Shown piece by piece: positions 10,680-22,485 of a stretch of DNA of 64,000 nucleotides. The stretch lies in NCBI GenBank assembly GCA_905221605.1, contig CAJNDS010000646.1, forward strand, positions 481,397 to 545,396, written 5' to 3'. The number at the start of each line of letters is the position of its first letter. Positions within the stretch are counted from its first letter, which is position 1. The position numbers and the translations under genes were made by a program. Under the pieces are notes generated by a model. That model worked only from the letters and a program-made list of their open reading frames with translations. It made no database searches and was not told the origin of the DNA. The stretch comes from Symbiodinium natans (lineage: Eukaryota > Sar > Dinophyceae > Suessiales > Symbiodiniaceae).

Positions 10680-13148
10680 TTGCGAACACTGGTAAGCAGG
10701 TCAGACAACTTCGCGATCTTAGGAAGCACCGAACTCCTTTTGAGTTCCCTCCGGCAAACTCCTGCTCAAGCACAGACTTGGAAGTTAGACAGGGGGACTT
10801 TGCCCGCAGCCAGCGGTGGAGGAGCCGAGACTGGCTTCCAGGCCACAGTGTTGGAGATGCTACGTCAGCAGAACCGTCCACACTTGAGCTCCTGCGTCAG
10901 CAATCAACAGAACCAGCAGTTGATAGCTGCTCTCATAAGACGCATGGACTTGGAGGAGAAACGCCGAAACGAGGCAGAAGAGAAGGCCGCTGAGACTGCC
11001 AAGTTGGTTGCTGAAGCTGCAGCTAAAGCCAAGACTGCCGACCCGTTTTTCTGGACCTGTTGCTACAGCAGCAACGGGGTCGTGTCCACTTCGTTTCGTG
11101 GGGGGTCCACTCTCCAGAACCGAGCGGAGAAGTACCTGCCGCCTTTGCCATTGCCGCAGCATCAAGGCATGAGCAAAGGACGCATGCGAGAAGTGGAAAC
11201 ATGGCATGGCTCTGTGGAGACTTTGAGTTCGTGGTTGGCTTTGCAGGACGAGGCTTTTGTTCGGGAGCTTCAGCTGTGTGTGAAGGTGAAGCACGAGATA
11301 CTCCAGAAGGATCTCTGCGTGGAAGTTGCAGCGAGGAGCGCTAAGCTGTTTTACTACCTGACCCAAGCCCTTGCAAAGTGGGAAAGAGGTCTGGAGTTGC
11401 TACGCTCTTGCTCGAAGCGACAGGCTTTGAGTGCCTGTGGAGTACAGCGTAGTATCCCACATGGAAGCCGTCTTCGTACGTGACCAGTGTTTGAAGTTGC
11501 AGCACACGTGCCAACATATCCGGCGACCTACTGACCTCATAGGGCACCTTGAAGATGAGTTTTCTCGGTCTGAGGCGAAGCTGTCGAATTTCCCTGAACT
11601 TCTGTTGTCAGAGGCTGATCGGTGCAGTGTCCTGCTGCAAGCGGTGAATACCGAACTTCGTCAATACGTTGTTTGAGGCACCTTGAAGATGAGTTTTCTC
11701 GGTCTGAGGCGAAGCTGTCGAATTTCCCTGAACTTCTGTTGTCAGAGGCTGATCGGTGCAGTATCCTGCTGCAAGCGGTGAATACCGAACTTCGTCAATA
11801 CGTTGTTTTGCATGGGAAAAGCAACGACTGGAACTCTTTGTGTAGCAGCCGGAAGTATTACGAAGAGCAGCTTCGATTCTGTGAGGCTCCAGGTGGAACG
11901 TCTCGATCCCTCAGCGACACTTTACGTGATTACTGCGGGAAACGGGGACACAAAGCCGAGAAATGCTGGCAGAAGCAACGGGATGAGAAGGCCCGTAGCG
12001 GAGGAGGTCCGGACAAAGGAAAGGGCGACAAAGGAAAGGATAGAAAGAAGCTTAAAGACAAAGGAAAAGGCGACCGCAATCCCAAAGGTGGGGGCACGCC
12101 GCGTGGAGGTGGAACTCCGAGGAGCGACAACGAGGACAAGAGTCCTAAAGGCAGAGGAAAAGGCAAGGAGAAGTCGAAGAAGAAGAAAGGGAAAGGAAAA
12201 GGCCGTTACTTGGGTGAGCCCGAGTCGGAAGCAGACTCTGGAGAAGCTACCTTGATGGCTTTGGGTTTTTCTGGAGTGAGTGAAGCTTCGGCCGGACCTT
12301 CTCGTCCTCCTCGCGTTCTGAACGCGCCTGAAGAGGTGAAGCCCGTAGGCACCGTAGTTGGAGAGTCCATGGGGGCCTTAGGCTCGAAGTTTTCTCAAAG
12401 AGGAAACCTTTCTCAGATGTGCTCGCACCTCGGGGTTAGCCCGAGGGATGTCTGGTTGGTTGATAGTGGGGCTACGTGCCACATAGTTTCCAATCAGTTT
12501 ATCTCAGGATTTCGTGTGGTGAAGACACACGACAAGGCAGCCAGTCTGTTCAACGCCTCGGGAGGTTCGATCGACGTTTCGTCCGTGGTCGATATCGAAG
12601 TCTACTTCGGTGATGTTCTTCTGAGACTCGGGGAGGTGTTGGTGGCTGATGTCGGTTTCAACGTCCTTTCTCCATGGTGTGGGGCGGAACTGGGTTGGAA
12701 GACCTATCTGTCCAAAACGGGGTCCCGAATGTACAAAGGGAACAAGAAGAGTATCAAGTTGGTCGGACACAGTCGGGCCTGGTGGGCGTTCAGTGGGGGG
12801 AAGAAGTCTAAAGCCTCCTCCAAGAAAGGGGCGGAGGGGCCGAAAGACATGGAACTTGACTCACTGAAGGACACTTTTGTGCCAGGATCTGAGGTTCCGA
12901 TCCCGTCAGGACAGCGGACCGCTCCCGGGAGCATCTTGAGGAAAGGAGGAAAGGGCCTGTGTAAGGTCGATGAGCTCGAGAATGAGCAGTGTGGCCGACA
13001 CGCTTTGTCTTCAACGCCGTTTTCGTTTCTCATTCGAGGGTTTAGGTCTGAAATCTTCAGTTCGGAAGGTTCTCTGGGAAAGCCCGAAGTTCCCCAAAAG
13101 TCGTCCCGAAAGTCCCCAAGAAGAGCTTGTTTTGGGCAAAACTCTTAG
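10680..13148 (+). pseudogene. Broken Ty1/copia-type gag and aspartic protease
   Basis: Three frames have to be joined to read the gene. The first (10680-11483) has a charged coiled-coil stretch and a gag-like segment with LPPLPLPQHQ and MREVETWHGSVETLSSWL. The second (11431-11676) and third (11622-13148) are shifted by the tandem duplication described separately. The third frame carries a CCHC-like knuckle reading RDYCGKRGHKAEKC, in which the first Cys appears to be Arg, then a long Lys/Gly-rich stretch. After that comes WLVDSGATCHIVS, the copia-type aspartic protease active site (DSGA). The ORF stops before any integrase or RT, and neither is found downstream. In an intact element Gag packages RNA and the protease matures the polyprotein. 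This is a 3'-deleted, inactivated copy. Confidence 0.8.
11541..11808 (+). repeat. Recent 134-bp tandem duplication inside gag
   Basis: Two head-to-tail copies, about 11541-11674 and 11675-11808, differ at roughly one position (CAGTGTCC against CAGTATCC). Because 134 is not a multiple of three, the duplication shifts the reading frame and by itself accounts for one of the gag frame breaks. Its near identity makes it young compared with the rest of the element. Confidence 0.9.
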
Positions 13149-14271
13149 GAAACAGCATGACATGTGTGGCTTGAACTTGATTAGGAAGCAGCATGACATG
13201 TTTTGCTTGGACTTGCGCTTGATTTGTGAGCTTGGATTGACCTGCTTGAGCATGTTGTTTTTGAGCCTTGGGAAGAGACATGCATTGGAGCTTGCTTTGC
13301 GTGTGTGCATCACGTTTTTCATGGGGTGTTTTTTGCTTATGCAAGGGGACCTTGCACAGTCGGCCGTGGCGGCGGCCCCATCAGGGGTCGTGGCGGAGCC
13401 ACGCTCTCGAGGGTCTGGGCAGAGTCGACAGGCAGATAGCAGATGGGATGGTCCCTGGCAATGATAGGGCAACTGCGGCATCCGTACCCAGAGCCTGCTA
13501 TGGCAAGAATGAAAGCGTCTGATGCAACATGAGCTGTTAAGAGCGATGGAATCGGTAGCCTCTTGGCTACTCCTGGATAGCCCTACTGGCTGATCACCAC
13601 GGGGCAGGCAGATTAGTGGGGCCAACGCTCTGATCCCTCACTGACTGGTCACGGTGCGTGCTTCTACGTTGCGCTGTGCTGCTTCGCCTGGCGGTACGCG
13701 CCCTCGGCTGATCGCCATGGTCAGTCGGCTGTGGCCTATACGGAAGACCCCACTGGCTGATCACCGTGGGGCAAATTGGCCTACCCTCCCTGTGGGAGGG
13801 GTAGGGATCGGTGGGATATTGCATGTCTCGGTTACTACAACAGTCAAACTTCGGCCGATGTAGCATTTCGAGTATAGGCTCACACCGCTATTCTTGGAAT
13901 GTCGGCCAAGACTGCTGCGAGTGTGTGAACACCCAACCTGCAGGCTGCCAACTTATTCAGATGATTGCGCGATGGTGGTTTTGTTCTCTGGCACACAATC
14001 GCATTTTGCGATTCCCCCACACGACTTGGTGCTGCATTGGCTCTGAACAGGGACTACATCGACGAGCTTGAGTACTGAGCGCGTGGGGTCTTCTTAGTAG
14101 TTCGCCGCCCTTTCTTGGTTTTTGGTTTGGTTGTGGTGTTGCTGGTTTGGTTGGCTTGGTTGTTTCTTCTCTTTCGTTGTTGTTTCTTTCTGGCGACCTG
14201 TTTCACACCTAGTTGCGAGACCCACAAGATCGGCCTACTGTGCTACTGATGTAGTAAGGAGGCGTCCGCTT
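13149..14271. other. No gene recognised; short internal repeats
   Basis: At 13147-13222 a roughly 40-bp phrase containing AGCAGCATGACATG is nearly duplicated. At 13585-13775 the phrase GGCTGATCACC(A/G)(C/T)GGGGCA recurs with variants. A diverged copy of the segment at 689-745 lies at 13967-14025. The region abuts the left end of the tyrosine-recombinase element. Confidence 0.5.
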
Positions 14272-14418
14272 GTGGCTGTACGTGTACAAGTGTGTTTGCT
14301 GCCCGCACGCAACGGCACAGCATGTTCCGCCTGTTCAGCCCCCGCCCGCCTGCTGTGTAGCTGCTGGCTCGACAGGCGGATTTGTGCATCTAGTCCGTTC
14401 GGATTCAGTTTCGACTTC
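14272..14418 (+). repeat. A1, left split direct repeat
   Basis: 147 bp, from GTGGCTGTACGTG to GTTTCGACTTC. It differs from A2 by one substitution (CAGCCCC against CATCCCC) and a two-base deletion. It starts exactly where homology to A2 begins; the flank to its left (GGCGTCCGCTT) is not shared. Confidence 0.92.
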
Positions 14419-14551
14419 AGGTATAGACTTTGTGCACTTAGAGATCCGCCTGAGCCATGGCTTGCCCGCTCCGGCGTGTTTCATTCACCCAGAGCGAGAG
14501 TCCGGTCTCCAATTTGCCCGACTCTCGGTTCTCACTCAGCTTCGCTAGTGC

Positions 14552-14975
14552 TGAACCTGTTCCTGCTGCCGCTGCAGAGGAACCTGTTCCGTCTGCCGCT
14601 GCAGTCGCGAACTGGCACGACTGGAACGGCGTACGTCCAGTTGGTGCGGTACTCGGCCGCTATATTTGTTTATTTTAGCGCGTCGCTGTGCCCGGTTCTT
14701 TGAACCCTCCGCCTGCTGTCCGCTGACTCAGGCGTGCCGCCTCTGGAACGGTTCACGTCCAGCTGGCGCGACACTCGGCATGCTTTCTGCTGCCCGCTGT
14801 GTCCTCACTTATGATATGCCTGCTGTCCGCTGACTCAGGCTTGCACGTCTGGTGCGGCTTACGCCCAGTTCTGTACCGCGCTCGGTTTCTTTTCCGCTGC
14901 GCATTTCCTCTGTGCTCCGCCTGCTGTCCGCTGACTCAGGCTGGCTACACGCGCTTGGTGCTGGCCACTCGCACA
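14552..14975 (+). repeat. Leader repeats in the 5' untranslated part of the element
   Basis: The phrase CCTGCTGTCCGCTGACTCAG occurs at 14712, 14819 and 14920 (spacings 107 and 101). Each copy is followed or preceded by a CTGGAACGG-type phrase ending near ACTCGG. Just upstream, GAACCTGTTCC plus CTGCCGCTGCAG is duplicated at 14552-14606. No ORF depends on these. They may act in RNA packaging or promoter function, but that is a guess. Confidence 0.7.
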
Positions 14976-15162
14976 TCGAGGACAGGGTTTTCTTTTTTGG
15001 TTGCTGTCTGTCCGGTTTGTTACAGTCTTTCTTTCTGTCTTGATCTGCCCTGCACTTGCTACCGCATGCTGTGTTTGAGCATTTTGCTGCCTGATTGCCA
15101 GCCGCTTTCAGATGTTCTCAAGCCTCTGCGTCAACTTCGAGTGTTTCCCCCTGTTTGGTGCC

Positions 15163-16117
15163 ATGGCTTCCCGTCAGACGCCCACCCCTGCCGCCGAGCT
15201 CGTCCGAGCCTGGCGCACTATCTGCGAGCCCGAGCACGAGGACTCCGCGCTGGCCCTTGCCTCCCTGGATGTGCAGTCCGTTTGCTTCGTGTCGGACGTC
15301 TGCCATGACGTCCTCATGGACAGGCTCTTTCACCTCCCTGCAGACATATTGTCCCGCATGCAGCCCTCTGGCCGTCGCATCACCCGCACAGTCAGGTATG
15401 CCACGCCACCGCCCGCACCACCAGTGCATGATGCCGCAGCCTGGTCCCGCGAACGGGATTGGCGCCACAGCGCCGTGACGGGGGTCTACACTGGCCCGTT
15501 GCCTGACCAAACGCCGCCTGCCAACACGCCTGCCAGCACGCCTGCCCCTGCTGCAACCGCGGAGCTCTTCTCGACCCGCCCGGCCCGCACGCCGGTTGCT
15601 CCGCGCCCCATCCGCCAGGACAACATGCACTTCGATCCCAACATCGGCCATCGCGCCGTGCCCGCGGATTCCCCAGCCTCCGTGTTCCGCACTGACCGCG
15701 ACCGCCTGCCGGCCATTTGCCCCACTGCCGCCACCGACCCGCGGCCCGACGAGGCGCTCAACTTTGATCCGGGCTTCACGGACTCCCCTAACCAGGGCCC
15801 GTGGAGCACCGCGGAAGGCTGGGACTTCCAAATTGCCCTGCCCGCCTGTTGTCCGCCCGCCATGGTGGCCGTATCCGGACATGTTCTGTGTGCATCCGGA
15901 CGAGATTCCGCGCTGGTTGGATGTCCGCTTGCAGCCGCCCGCGGATGCCGTCAGCCACCTCCGCCTCCGCGGCTACTGCACCCACATCTGCTCCGCCTTT
16001 GTCTCGCCGGGCCGTGCCCCCACCTGCACAGGCCTCTGCTTCCGCCCGGTCATGTTTGGCGAGAGGTCCGGGCATAAGGAACACCAATGCTCCGCCTGTC
16101 ACCGTTTGCACTCCTGA
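15163..16117 (+). pseudogene. Element ORF A: Pro-rich protein with Cys/His-rich C-terminus (frameshifted)
   Basis: The likely start is the ATG at 15163 (MASRQTPTP). The first frame runs through a charged N-terminal region and a Pro/Ala-rich middle to about 15830. There the protein-like reading moves to another frame, which ends at 16117 with YCTHIC, then CTGLCFRPVMFGE, then HKEHQCSACH. This Cys/His pattern resembles the one in element ORF C (19342-19938). It suggests a zinc-binding module shared by two proteins of the element. The protein's function is unknown to me; a nucleocapsid or RNA-binding role is possible. It lies between the leader repeats and the recombinase, and no stop-free single frame exists. 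Confidence 0.6.
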
Positions 16118-16406
16118 GCCGCCCGGTTTCCGCGGAGTTGCCTTTGCTGAATTGCCGCCCGGCCGCCTTTGCACTTAAGCCTCAAGGTTCTGTAACTCCC
16201 TGGGCGGCCGGCTTTTCCGCTCTGGCTCCTCCGCTCCTCGGTTTTTGCCCTTTGCTTCTGGCCACAGTGCCTCTCGCACGCGCCCTGCCTTGGAAAAAGC
16301 TGCCCGTGTTTCGCGTTCTGCGGCTGTACTGTTTCCCTGGGGTTAGCTCCTTTTAGTTTAGTTGAGGGTTGTTCAGGGACGCTCCCGCCAGGACATCCTC
16401 ATCGCC

Positions 16407-19218
16407 ATGGACGAGCATGATTCTCCTTGTCCTGCACCGGTGCTGCCGCTGCCTGATGTTGTCTGCACGCCCGCCCCCTCGGCCGCTTGCCTGACACATC
16501 TCATACCGGCTGTCGTTCCCCCGGTGCCGCCTGGCCTGTCCGTTGGTGCTTCTCTACCTTCCGTGCACCCACCTTCGGACTCCCCCCAGGCCGCTTGCAA
16601 TCCACCCCCGGCTGTGTCACATCCCTTGTCGTCCGTTGGTGCTCCTGCTTCACTACTGCACCCACCTCCGGACGCCCAAGACCTCGTTGCTGGTCCCATG
16701 CACTCTGTGGACGCGTCTGTGGATGACTCAGTGGTTGCTCATGACCTTGATGTCAGTCAAAGCTCTGGCGCAGCATCTGCTTTGGAGTCTGCGCCCCCGC
16801 CTTTGCTGGGGCAACCCGCTCCTGCCCAGAATGCCGTCTCCGGCGAACTCCTGCACCCTTCCGGTGTTATGTGTTCCCCGTCAGTGCATGCAGAGCTTGC
16901 TGCTTCTAGTCTCGCCGCTTTGGCTGGCCTTCCGGCTTCGCCGTCGCCAAGCTTGCCTGCTTCACCAGCATCCCCACCTGCAACGCCGAAAGCCGTGCCT
17001 AAGCCTTCTCCCTTGTCTTCAGGCTCTCCTGGCTCCTTCCCGTTGGTGTCAGCTGCACCGTGCCCGGCATCCTGCCAACCAGTTGTGCCTTCTCGCAATA
17101 TTCCGCGTTGGCTTGACGGTTCCCTCAATCCGGCATACCGGCCGCCAGGCCTAGTTACTGCCGCCGTGGTCCCTGAACCTGCAATCCCTAACCCGCCTAA
17201 GCGCTTATTCAGAGCCCCGGCCCCGACCCTAATCCCGCCCTTACCAGCCCGTAAACTGCGTGCACGCTCACTGCCTGCCTTGACCCCTCCCGGGCCCGCT
17301 TCAGTTGCAGTGACGCCCTGTGCTAAGCCGGCCGCCGACACACGCAAGCTTACGGCTCCGCTTCCCCGCACTTTCCATGGTTCGGTTCCTACAGCCGCTC
17401 CCTCAATCATGTGTGCTTTCGAAGCTGCCCGGGACAAACTCGTTGCACGCTGGTTGTTGTTTGTCAACCTTCTGGCCAGCTTCTCGGCTCTTTTTGTGGA
17501 GGCATCCGCTTCATCCGACCCGGATTTCTTCATCAGTCGTGTTGTTATAACAAACGCGCCTTCTACTCTACAACGCTATCTGGACATGTGGGCCGCCTGG
17601 TGCTTGCACTGTGAGATTCCCCGTTCGTCGGCGCACGATCCGCAACCAGGTGTGTTGCCAGACTGGTTGCGTGCTCGCTCTAGTCCCCAAGGCCTGGCCA
17701 CCATGCCCTTCAAGGCTCTGTCCTGGTTTTCTAGAAAGGCGGGTCTTCCGCTCCTGCGCCGCCAGCTTGAGGGTGCTATTGCCCGAGCCTTTCTTTCTCC
17801 ATCTGCCCCACTTGAGCACCGCGAAAGCCTTCCCTTCTCGTTGAGCTTTCACGGCTTGGTTGGAGGCCCGCGTTCTCTGCCCGGACACGCTGCCTGCAGA
17901 GACTTACATGTTGGGTGTCTTGCTGTGCGCAATTTGGGCCTCACTCCGCTAGGGTGACCTTTTGTGGGTGCCGCCAGCCCGCTTGCAAAATCTTGCGCCC
18001 TCCGCTGCCTTGGTGGGAATCTGTATTCGCGCGAAGACGACTAAATCCGGGATGCCTTGGGGCATCTACTCGCCCGGCCTTTTGGGTTCCGCCACGTCCT
18101 CTTGGACGACCCGCTGGTTGTCCGTTGTCAAGCAAGTTCTTGCGGACACCGTTGCCTTGCACCCACACCGCGTGATCGACTTCTTGCCAGCCATCCTTTC
18201 TGCCGATGCCGGTCACCCGGTCATTGTCAAGCCGTTGTTCCGGGACCAAGCAGTGCCGTGGATCCGCAGTCTCCTTTGCCACCATTGGAATCTGCACAGC
18301 TCGGAGCCGATGCCGTCTGTGTTTAACCTGATAGCCGCTCACTCGGCTAAGACCACACTCCTGTCTTGGGCCCGCCAAATGGACATGCCTGCTGAGCCCA
18401 GACGCATTCAAGGCCATCATCGGCTGTCAGGTTTTTGACAAATCCGTTGCACTGTACAGCCGTGATGATATCGGCCCAATGTTGTGTTGCCAACGCACCG
18501 TCGTTTCATGCATCCGCGCTGGCTTTCGTCCGCTTCAGCCACTGGCTCGGGGTTCTGATCATCCGCTTCTGGACTTTCCGACGGAGCTGCCGTCAGCTGC
18601 TGGCTTGCCGCGTGTTCGCTGGTCCGCTGCACCTGTCGCCCCCCCTCCAGGGGAAAGGAAGCTGAACACACTGGCTCACATTCAGCTCCAGGCACACCAG
18701 TGCATCCTGCAGCAGCCGCCACTCCGCTTGTCCCGTTTGCCCAAGACCCGGACTTGCCACTCCTTCCGGACCTCCTTCCAGACTACAACAGAGCACCCAC
18801 CCCGCCAGTGTCTAGTTGCTCTTCTGAGAATGACTGTGGATCGGTCTGTTCGGAGCCGCCTTCCGATCCTGAGGCGCTCGAGGTGGAGTGCGCCGCTGTG
18901 CTGCAACCTCCCTCGCCGTCCTCCGCCCCTGCCCTCTTGCTCTATAATTCGTGCAGCAATGTTACACACACTGCGTCCTCCTGTGATCCGGATGCTCCCC
19001 GCGCGCTGTTCCAGCCCACCTTTGTTGGCTCCGCCCGGCGTGTGGCGCGCAAACAGACCAACTCGACCAGGCGAGTGTGGTCCAACAACCGCCGCCCGCT
19101 TGCACCTTGTGCCTCCGTGCGGCGTGCGCCAAACGTTTTGACTCCTGGGACCAGCTCGCCTGATGCAAGAAAACAGACTCGTTCGCCGTATGTTTTCTTC
19201 TCTTGCTTGCGCTTTTAG
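16407..19218 (+). pseudogene. Tyrosine recombinase (YR) of the retrotransposon, in three frames
   Basis: A long Pro/Ser-rich N-terminal region from the ATG at 16407 leads to a core-binding segment near 17560-17950 (PSTLQRYLDMWAAWC). The catalytic domain follows in the next frame: VGICIRAKTTKSGMPWG with the first Arg, then HSAKTTLLSWARQ (an HxxK box where HxxR is common), then QGHH. The catalytic Tyr is in LYSRDDIGP, in a third frame. The last break lies at the T-run 18432-18436, where removing one T would reconnect QGHHRLSGF to DKSVALY. The first break is near 17950-17962. The frame of 18700-19218 looks like the usual C-terminal extension. In life this enzyme would insert a circular cDNA into the genome. 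The copy cannot make it without frame correction. Confidence 0.8.
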
Positions 19219-19341
19219 GGTTTTCTTTTAGTTTTCTTGGGTTTGCCCTTAGCAGTGGTTGGCACGCCCCCCCCCCCAAACCCGCTCCTGCGCCAGGTGA
19301 TGCTCGAGCTCTTGTGCTTCTCCGCCAGCGTTCCTTGTGCC

Positions 19342-19938
19342 ATGGAGTCCGTGCCCTCTACGCCAACAACGGACCGGTCCGTCTTCTCCGTCCGCACTGA
19401 GCGCCGCCGAGTTCAACTGCCAGGGCCCGACGGAGTTGAGCCTGCCCACCTTCAGGCCGTGCCAGCACCCGTGCAGCATGCTTCACCACCGGTTGTCCGC
19501 ACCGTGAGCACAGCCTACCTTCCTGGGGGTTCGGGTGCGCTCTGGCCCGACCCCTCCTGGTCTGATGCGCAACTGTCTTCCTGGCTCTCTCGCCTCGATC
19601 ACCGTGTCGTTGTCCGTTTGCGCATCTTGCTGCAAGCCCGCGACGCGGGTGCCGCTGAAGTCATCCTCGGATACTGCCAGCAGCCATGCTCGAACCGTTG
19701 TGGGAACCTTTGCGGCCGACCTATGCTGGACCGCCCGCGCCCTCACCGAGATCACTTCTGCGGTCGTTGCCATGCTGCCCGCCGTGCTTCGGAGACGCTT
19801 GACATTCGCCATGACATGCCTCCTGTTCTCCGTCGCCATCGCCGACGCCAAGGAGGTCGTGGCCCCATTGAGTCGCCGCTGCCCACGCCTGCCCCCGTCC
19901 CGGACGTCTCTGAGCCATCTCCTGAGCCGCCTGCCTGA
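19342..19938 (+). CDS. Element ORF C: small Cys/His-finger protein
   Basis: 198 codons from the ATG at 19342 to the TGA at 19938, intact. After a Pro/Val-rich N-terminal half there is a helical stretch (DHRVVVRLRILLQARDAG). Then comes a compact Cys/His module: YCQQPCSNRCGNLCGRPM, then PHRDHFCGRCH, then a basic stretch with RRHRRRQGG and a Pro-rich tail. The module pattern is like that at the end of ORF A, so the two may descend from one gene. A zinc-dependent nucleic-acid-binding role is plausible from the basic tail, but this is inference. It sits between the recombinase and gag. Confidence 0.55.
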   Translation: MESVPSTPTTDRSVFSVRTERRRVQLPGPDGVEPAHLQAVPAPVQHASPPVVRTVSTAYLPGGSGALWPDPSWSDAQLSSWLSRLDHRVVVRLRILLQARDAGAAEVILGYCQQPCSNRCGNLCGRPMLDRPRPHRDHFCGRCHAARRASETLDIRHDMPPVLRRHRRRQGGRGPIESPLPTPAPVPDVSEPSPEPPA

Positions 19939-21568
19939 GCTGCCGCTTTGCCTGCCTGCTTGCGAGTCAGTGGACGGGTCCTTTGCTTTTTATATTTGTG
20001 CTCACTGGTCTTTATGTTTATTATCTGATACTATTTGCTTTGTTCTCATACAGTGGCTACAGTTCGCTGCCTCGCTTGGCTCGGACTATGTCCACCTTGC
20101 ACCCACCGCGTCTGCGGCAAAACGCGTCCGTTGGGCTTGCAATTGCATGACTTCTTTGCTGGTTTTCTGCATTGTGTCATGTCTTGGTGTCTGCTGTACA
20201 TCGCTTTCCTTGTCCGCAGCTGTTTTTGTTTAGCCCCATAAAGGTATTTGGTCGTGGTTAGGGGTCTCTTCCCTTGTCTCCCTTTGTCAGGTGCCATGGC
20301 TCATCGTCCCCGCTTGGACGATCCATCCGTGCTGGAAGCTCTCCTGACGCAATACTCTGCGCCGGACGACCTGGCCGCCAAGCTCAAGTCTGCCGGGTAC
20401 AACGCCCTCTCTGCATTGGTCTTTGCCGCCCCGGAGGTCGCTGACGAGCCCCAGCTGTTGCGCAGCCTGCTGTCCCTGCCCGCTCCTTCGGAACTGACCA
20501 CACCTGCGTGTTCGGCTGTGCGTCGCCTTCTCATGGAGGCGCGCTTGCTTTTGCCCGGCGTACCGCCTGCTTCGACGGCTACAACCTCCGCATCTCCTTC
20601 TGCTCCGCTGCTTCCGCAGCCAGCTGTGCCCAGACTCACCTCAGCAGAACTGTCCCAGCTCCGCACCGATTTCACAACTGCTTACCCCGGCGAGCTCCTG
20701 GACTCCGCCACAACACCGTGCCTGGAGATGTGCTCTGCGATCAAGCACCTGCATGACTCCTCTTGCTCCCCTTGGTTGCCTTGGCGTCAGCGCGCTTCTG
20801 AAGCAGACCGCGCTGCCTGGTCCGAGTCCCGCCGCCCGCGCTCCGACGGTCAGCTGCTTCGAGCCTTGCTCGCTGACGAGTCCGAGGCGCCTGGTCCGAC
20901 CTCCGCCGCGGGCCTCAATGGGCCGCTGAGTCCGTGCTTCGTCGCAACCTCTCACTCTTCGCTACCGCGTTGGCTATGACGAAGATCACCCACTTGATCA
21001 CCATCAAGCGGTTCACAGACAAGTTTATCTCCACCGCCCTGGCGGTTCCGCTAGACCCGTCGCTCCGCCCGCCGACGCTCAACGAGATCTTAGCTGCGGA
21101 CCGTGCGGTCTGGGTCTCCATACATGAATTGGTCCGTGACCACGCATGGTCCATCGAGGACGCCCTCAACGAGATCTCCACGTGCCGCCAGGACATCTCC
21201 GCCCTCTTGCAGCCTCGTCCGCGACCTGCCAAAGCCGCTGCTGACCCTAATGCCCCTAACCCCCGCACCCCTAACAACCGCCGTGCGGACCGCTCCGTAT
21301 CGTTCTTCGAATGCCTGGAGAAGATAGAGCTTTATTGTTCAAAGGAAACAACATCAAAATGTTGTGGTGAACAAAACATTTGCTTGTTGTTTCAGTGCTT
21401 GCCTTTTTGCACAACTTTTTTCCAACGCTTGATCAGTTTTATGCTTGTTCATGCAGGATTTGTATTTACTTATACACCCGTCGCAGCGGGACCTCTCAGA
21501 GGGCAGGATGCCCGGAAAGTGCTCTTAGAAGCTGATAGATTGTTTTCGAAAAAGCTTGAGCTTGAGCC

Positions 21569-21835
21569 ATGGCAGATGGTGCAGCTTCGGAGCCCCAGAC
21601 ACCGTCCTCTAGTGGGACTGGCACAGTCAGTTTGGTGCATCGGCATGTGGTTGATGTGCATGCTATGTGTGAAAGGCATCAAGATGAACTTGGTGAACTC
21701 AGTCGAGCCCTTGAAGACATATCCAGTCGCTTGCGTGTGTTGGAAGCACGTGTTCAACAAAGTGATGCACGCTTATCCTGGCTGGAGTCGTTCGTGAGAC
21801 GTTTTCGATCAGCTTTCCATGCTCTTTTTCCATGA
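21569..21835 (+). CDS. Small coiled-coil ORF in the inserted segment
   Basis: 88 codons from an ATG, starting MADGAASEPQTPSSSGTG. The C-terminal half (DELGELSRALEDISSRLRV and LEARVQQSDARLSWL) has a clear heptad pattern of Leu/Ile/Val, typical of a coiled coil. It has no match in my memory. It lies about 120 bases ahead of a second ORF of similar style, so the two could form a pair of structural or oligomerising proteins of an unknown mobile element. Confidence 0.4.
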   Translation: MADGAASEPQTPSSSGTGTVSLVHRHVVDVHAMCERHQDELGELSRALEDISSRLRVLEARVQQSDARLSWLESFVRRFRSAFHALFP

Positions 21836-21957
21836 GCTGGAGACAGTATGAGCCTGGCCCTGAGTGCTGCTCATTTCTTTCCGCAGTTTTTATGTGGAGC
21901 AGGGACACGTGTTTTGCACCTTGCGTTTTTCTTTGAGGCTCGAAGTGCTTCAGGGGG

Positions 21958-22485
21958 TTGGTACTTATGACTGCCCTCAGGGATTCGTTAGCCCGTCATA
22001 TTGACGAGAATCATCCCATGGAAGACTCCACTGTGGAGACTCATGCAGATCGTCCTTTCAGCTTCTGTGAATATGATAGAGTTGCTTTGTGGGAGATTGA
22101 TACGAAAATTATGGAACATCATTCTCGTCTTCGCCGATGTTTACAACACATTGCATCTTTGGAAGGTGACATTCGCAAGGCTCGCGAGTCGTTTTTGACG
22201 TTTCAGAGTCAGCAACAGACATCAACGTCAGTTCTTGGCTGTGATGTCGAACAGCTCTTTCAGGCGATCCACGCTTTGCGACACATGGTTGAGCTGCAGT
22301 TTGATTTACTTAGGCACCTTCAGGAGTCATTCCGACTTCATGCAGACATGATGGTGTGGTCCCTGACGATCGCGGGGATCAGGATGTACAACCGGGAGCC
22401 CATGCCTCCACCTCAGTTCCCATCGTTAGCGATTCGCATGAGGCATTTCAGGCCTGGCCGGAGGCCTGGTCCGTACTCACCATGA
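21958..22485 (+). CDS. Second helical ORF in the inserted segment
   Basis: Open for 175 codons; the first codon of the open frame is a TTG, and an ATG follows at 21967. The product is mostly charged helices: DTKIMEHHSRLRRCLQHIAS, LEGDIRKARESFLTFQSQQQ, VEQLFQAIHALRHMVELQFD. It ends with a Pro/Arg-rich tail (PPPQFPSLAIRMRH). No enzyme motif is visible. The pairing with the coiled-coil ORF just upstream and the shared composition suggest they belong to the same insert rather than to the host retrotransposon. Function unknown. Confidence 0.4.
   Translation: MVLMTALRDSLARHIDENHPMEDSTVETHADRPFSFCEYDRVALWEIDTKIMEHHSRLRRCLQHIASLEGDIRKARESFLTFQSQQQTSTSVLGCDVEQLFQAIHALRHMVELQFDLLRHLQESFRLHADMMVWSLTIAGIRMYNREPMPPPQFPSLAIRMRHFRPGRRPGPYSP

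Noticed and set aside
10240-13330. Flanks of the copia-type gag as a pair of LTRs.
   Set aside because: They share short phrases and composition only; no alignable terminal repeat, primer-binding site or target duplication was found.
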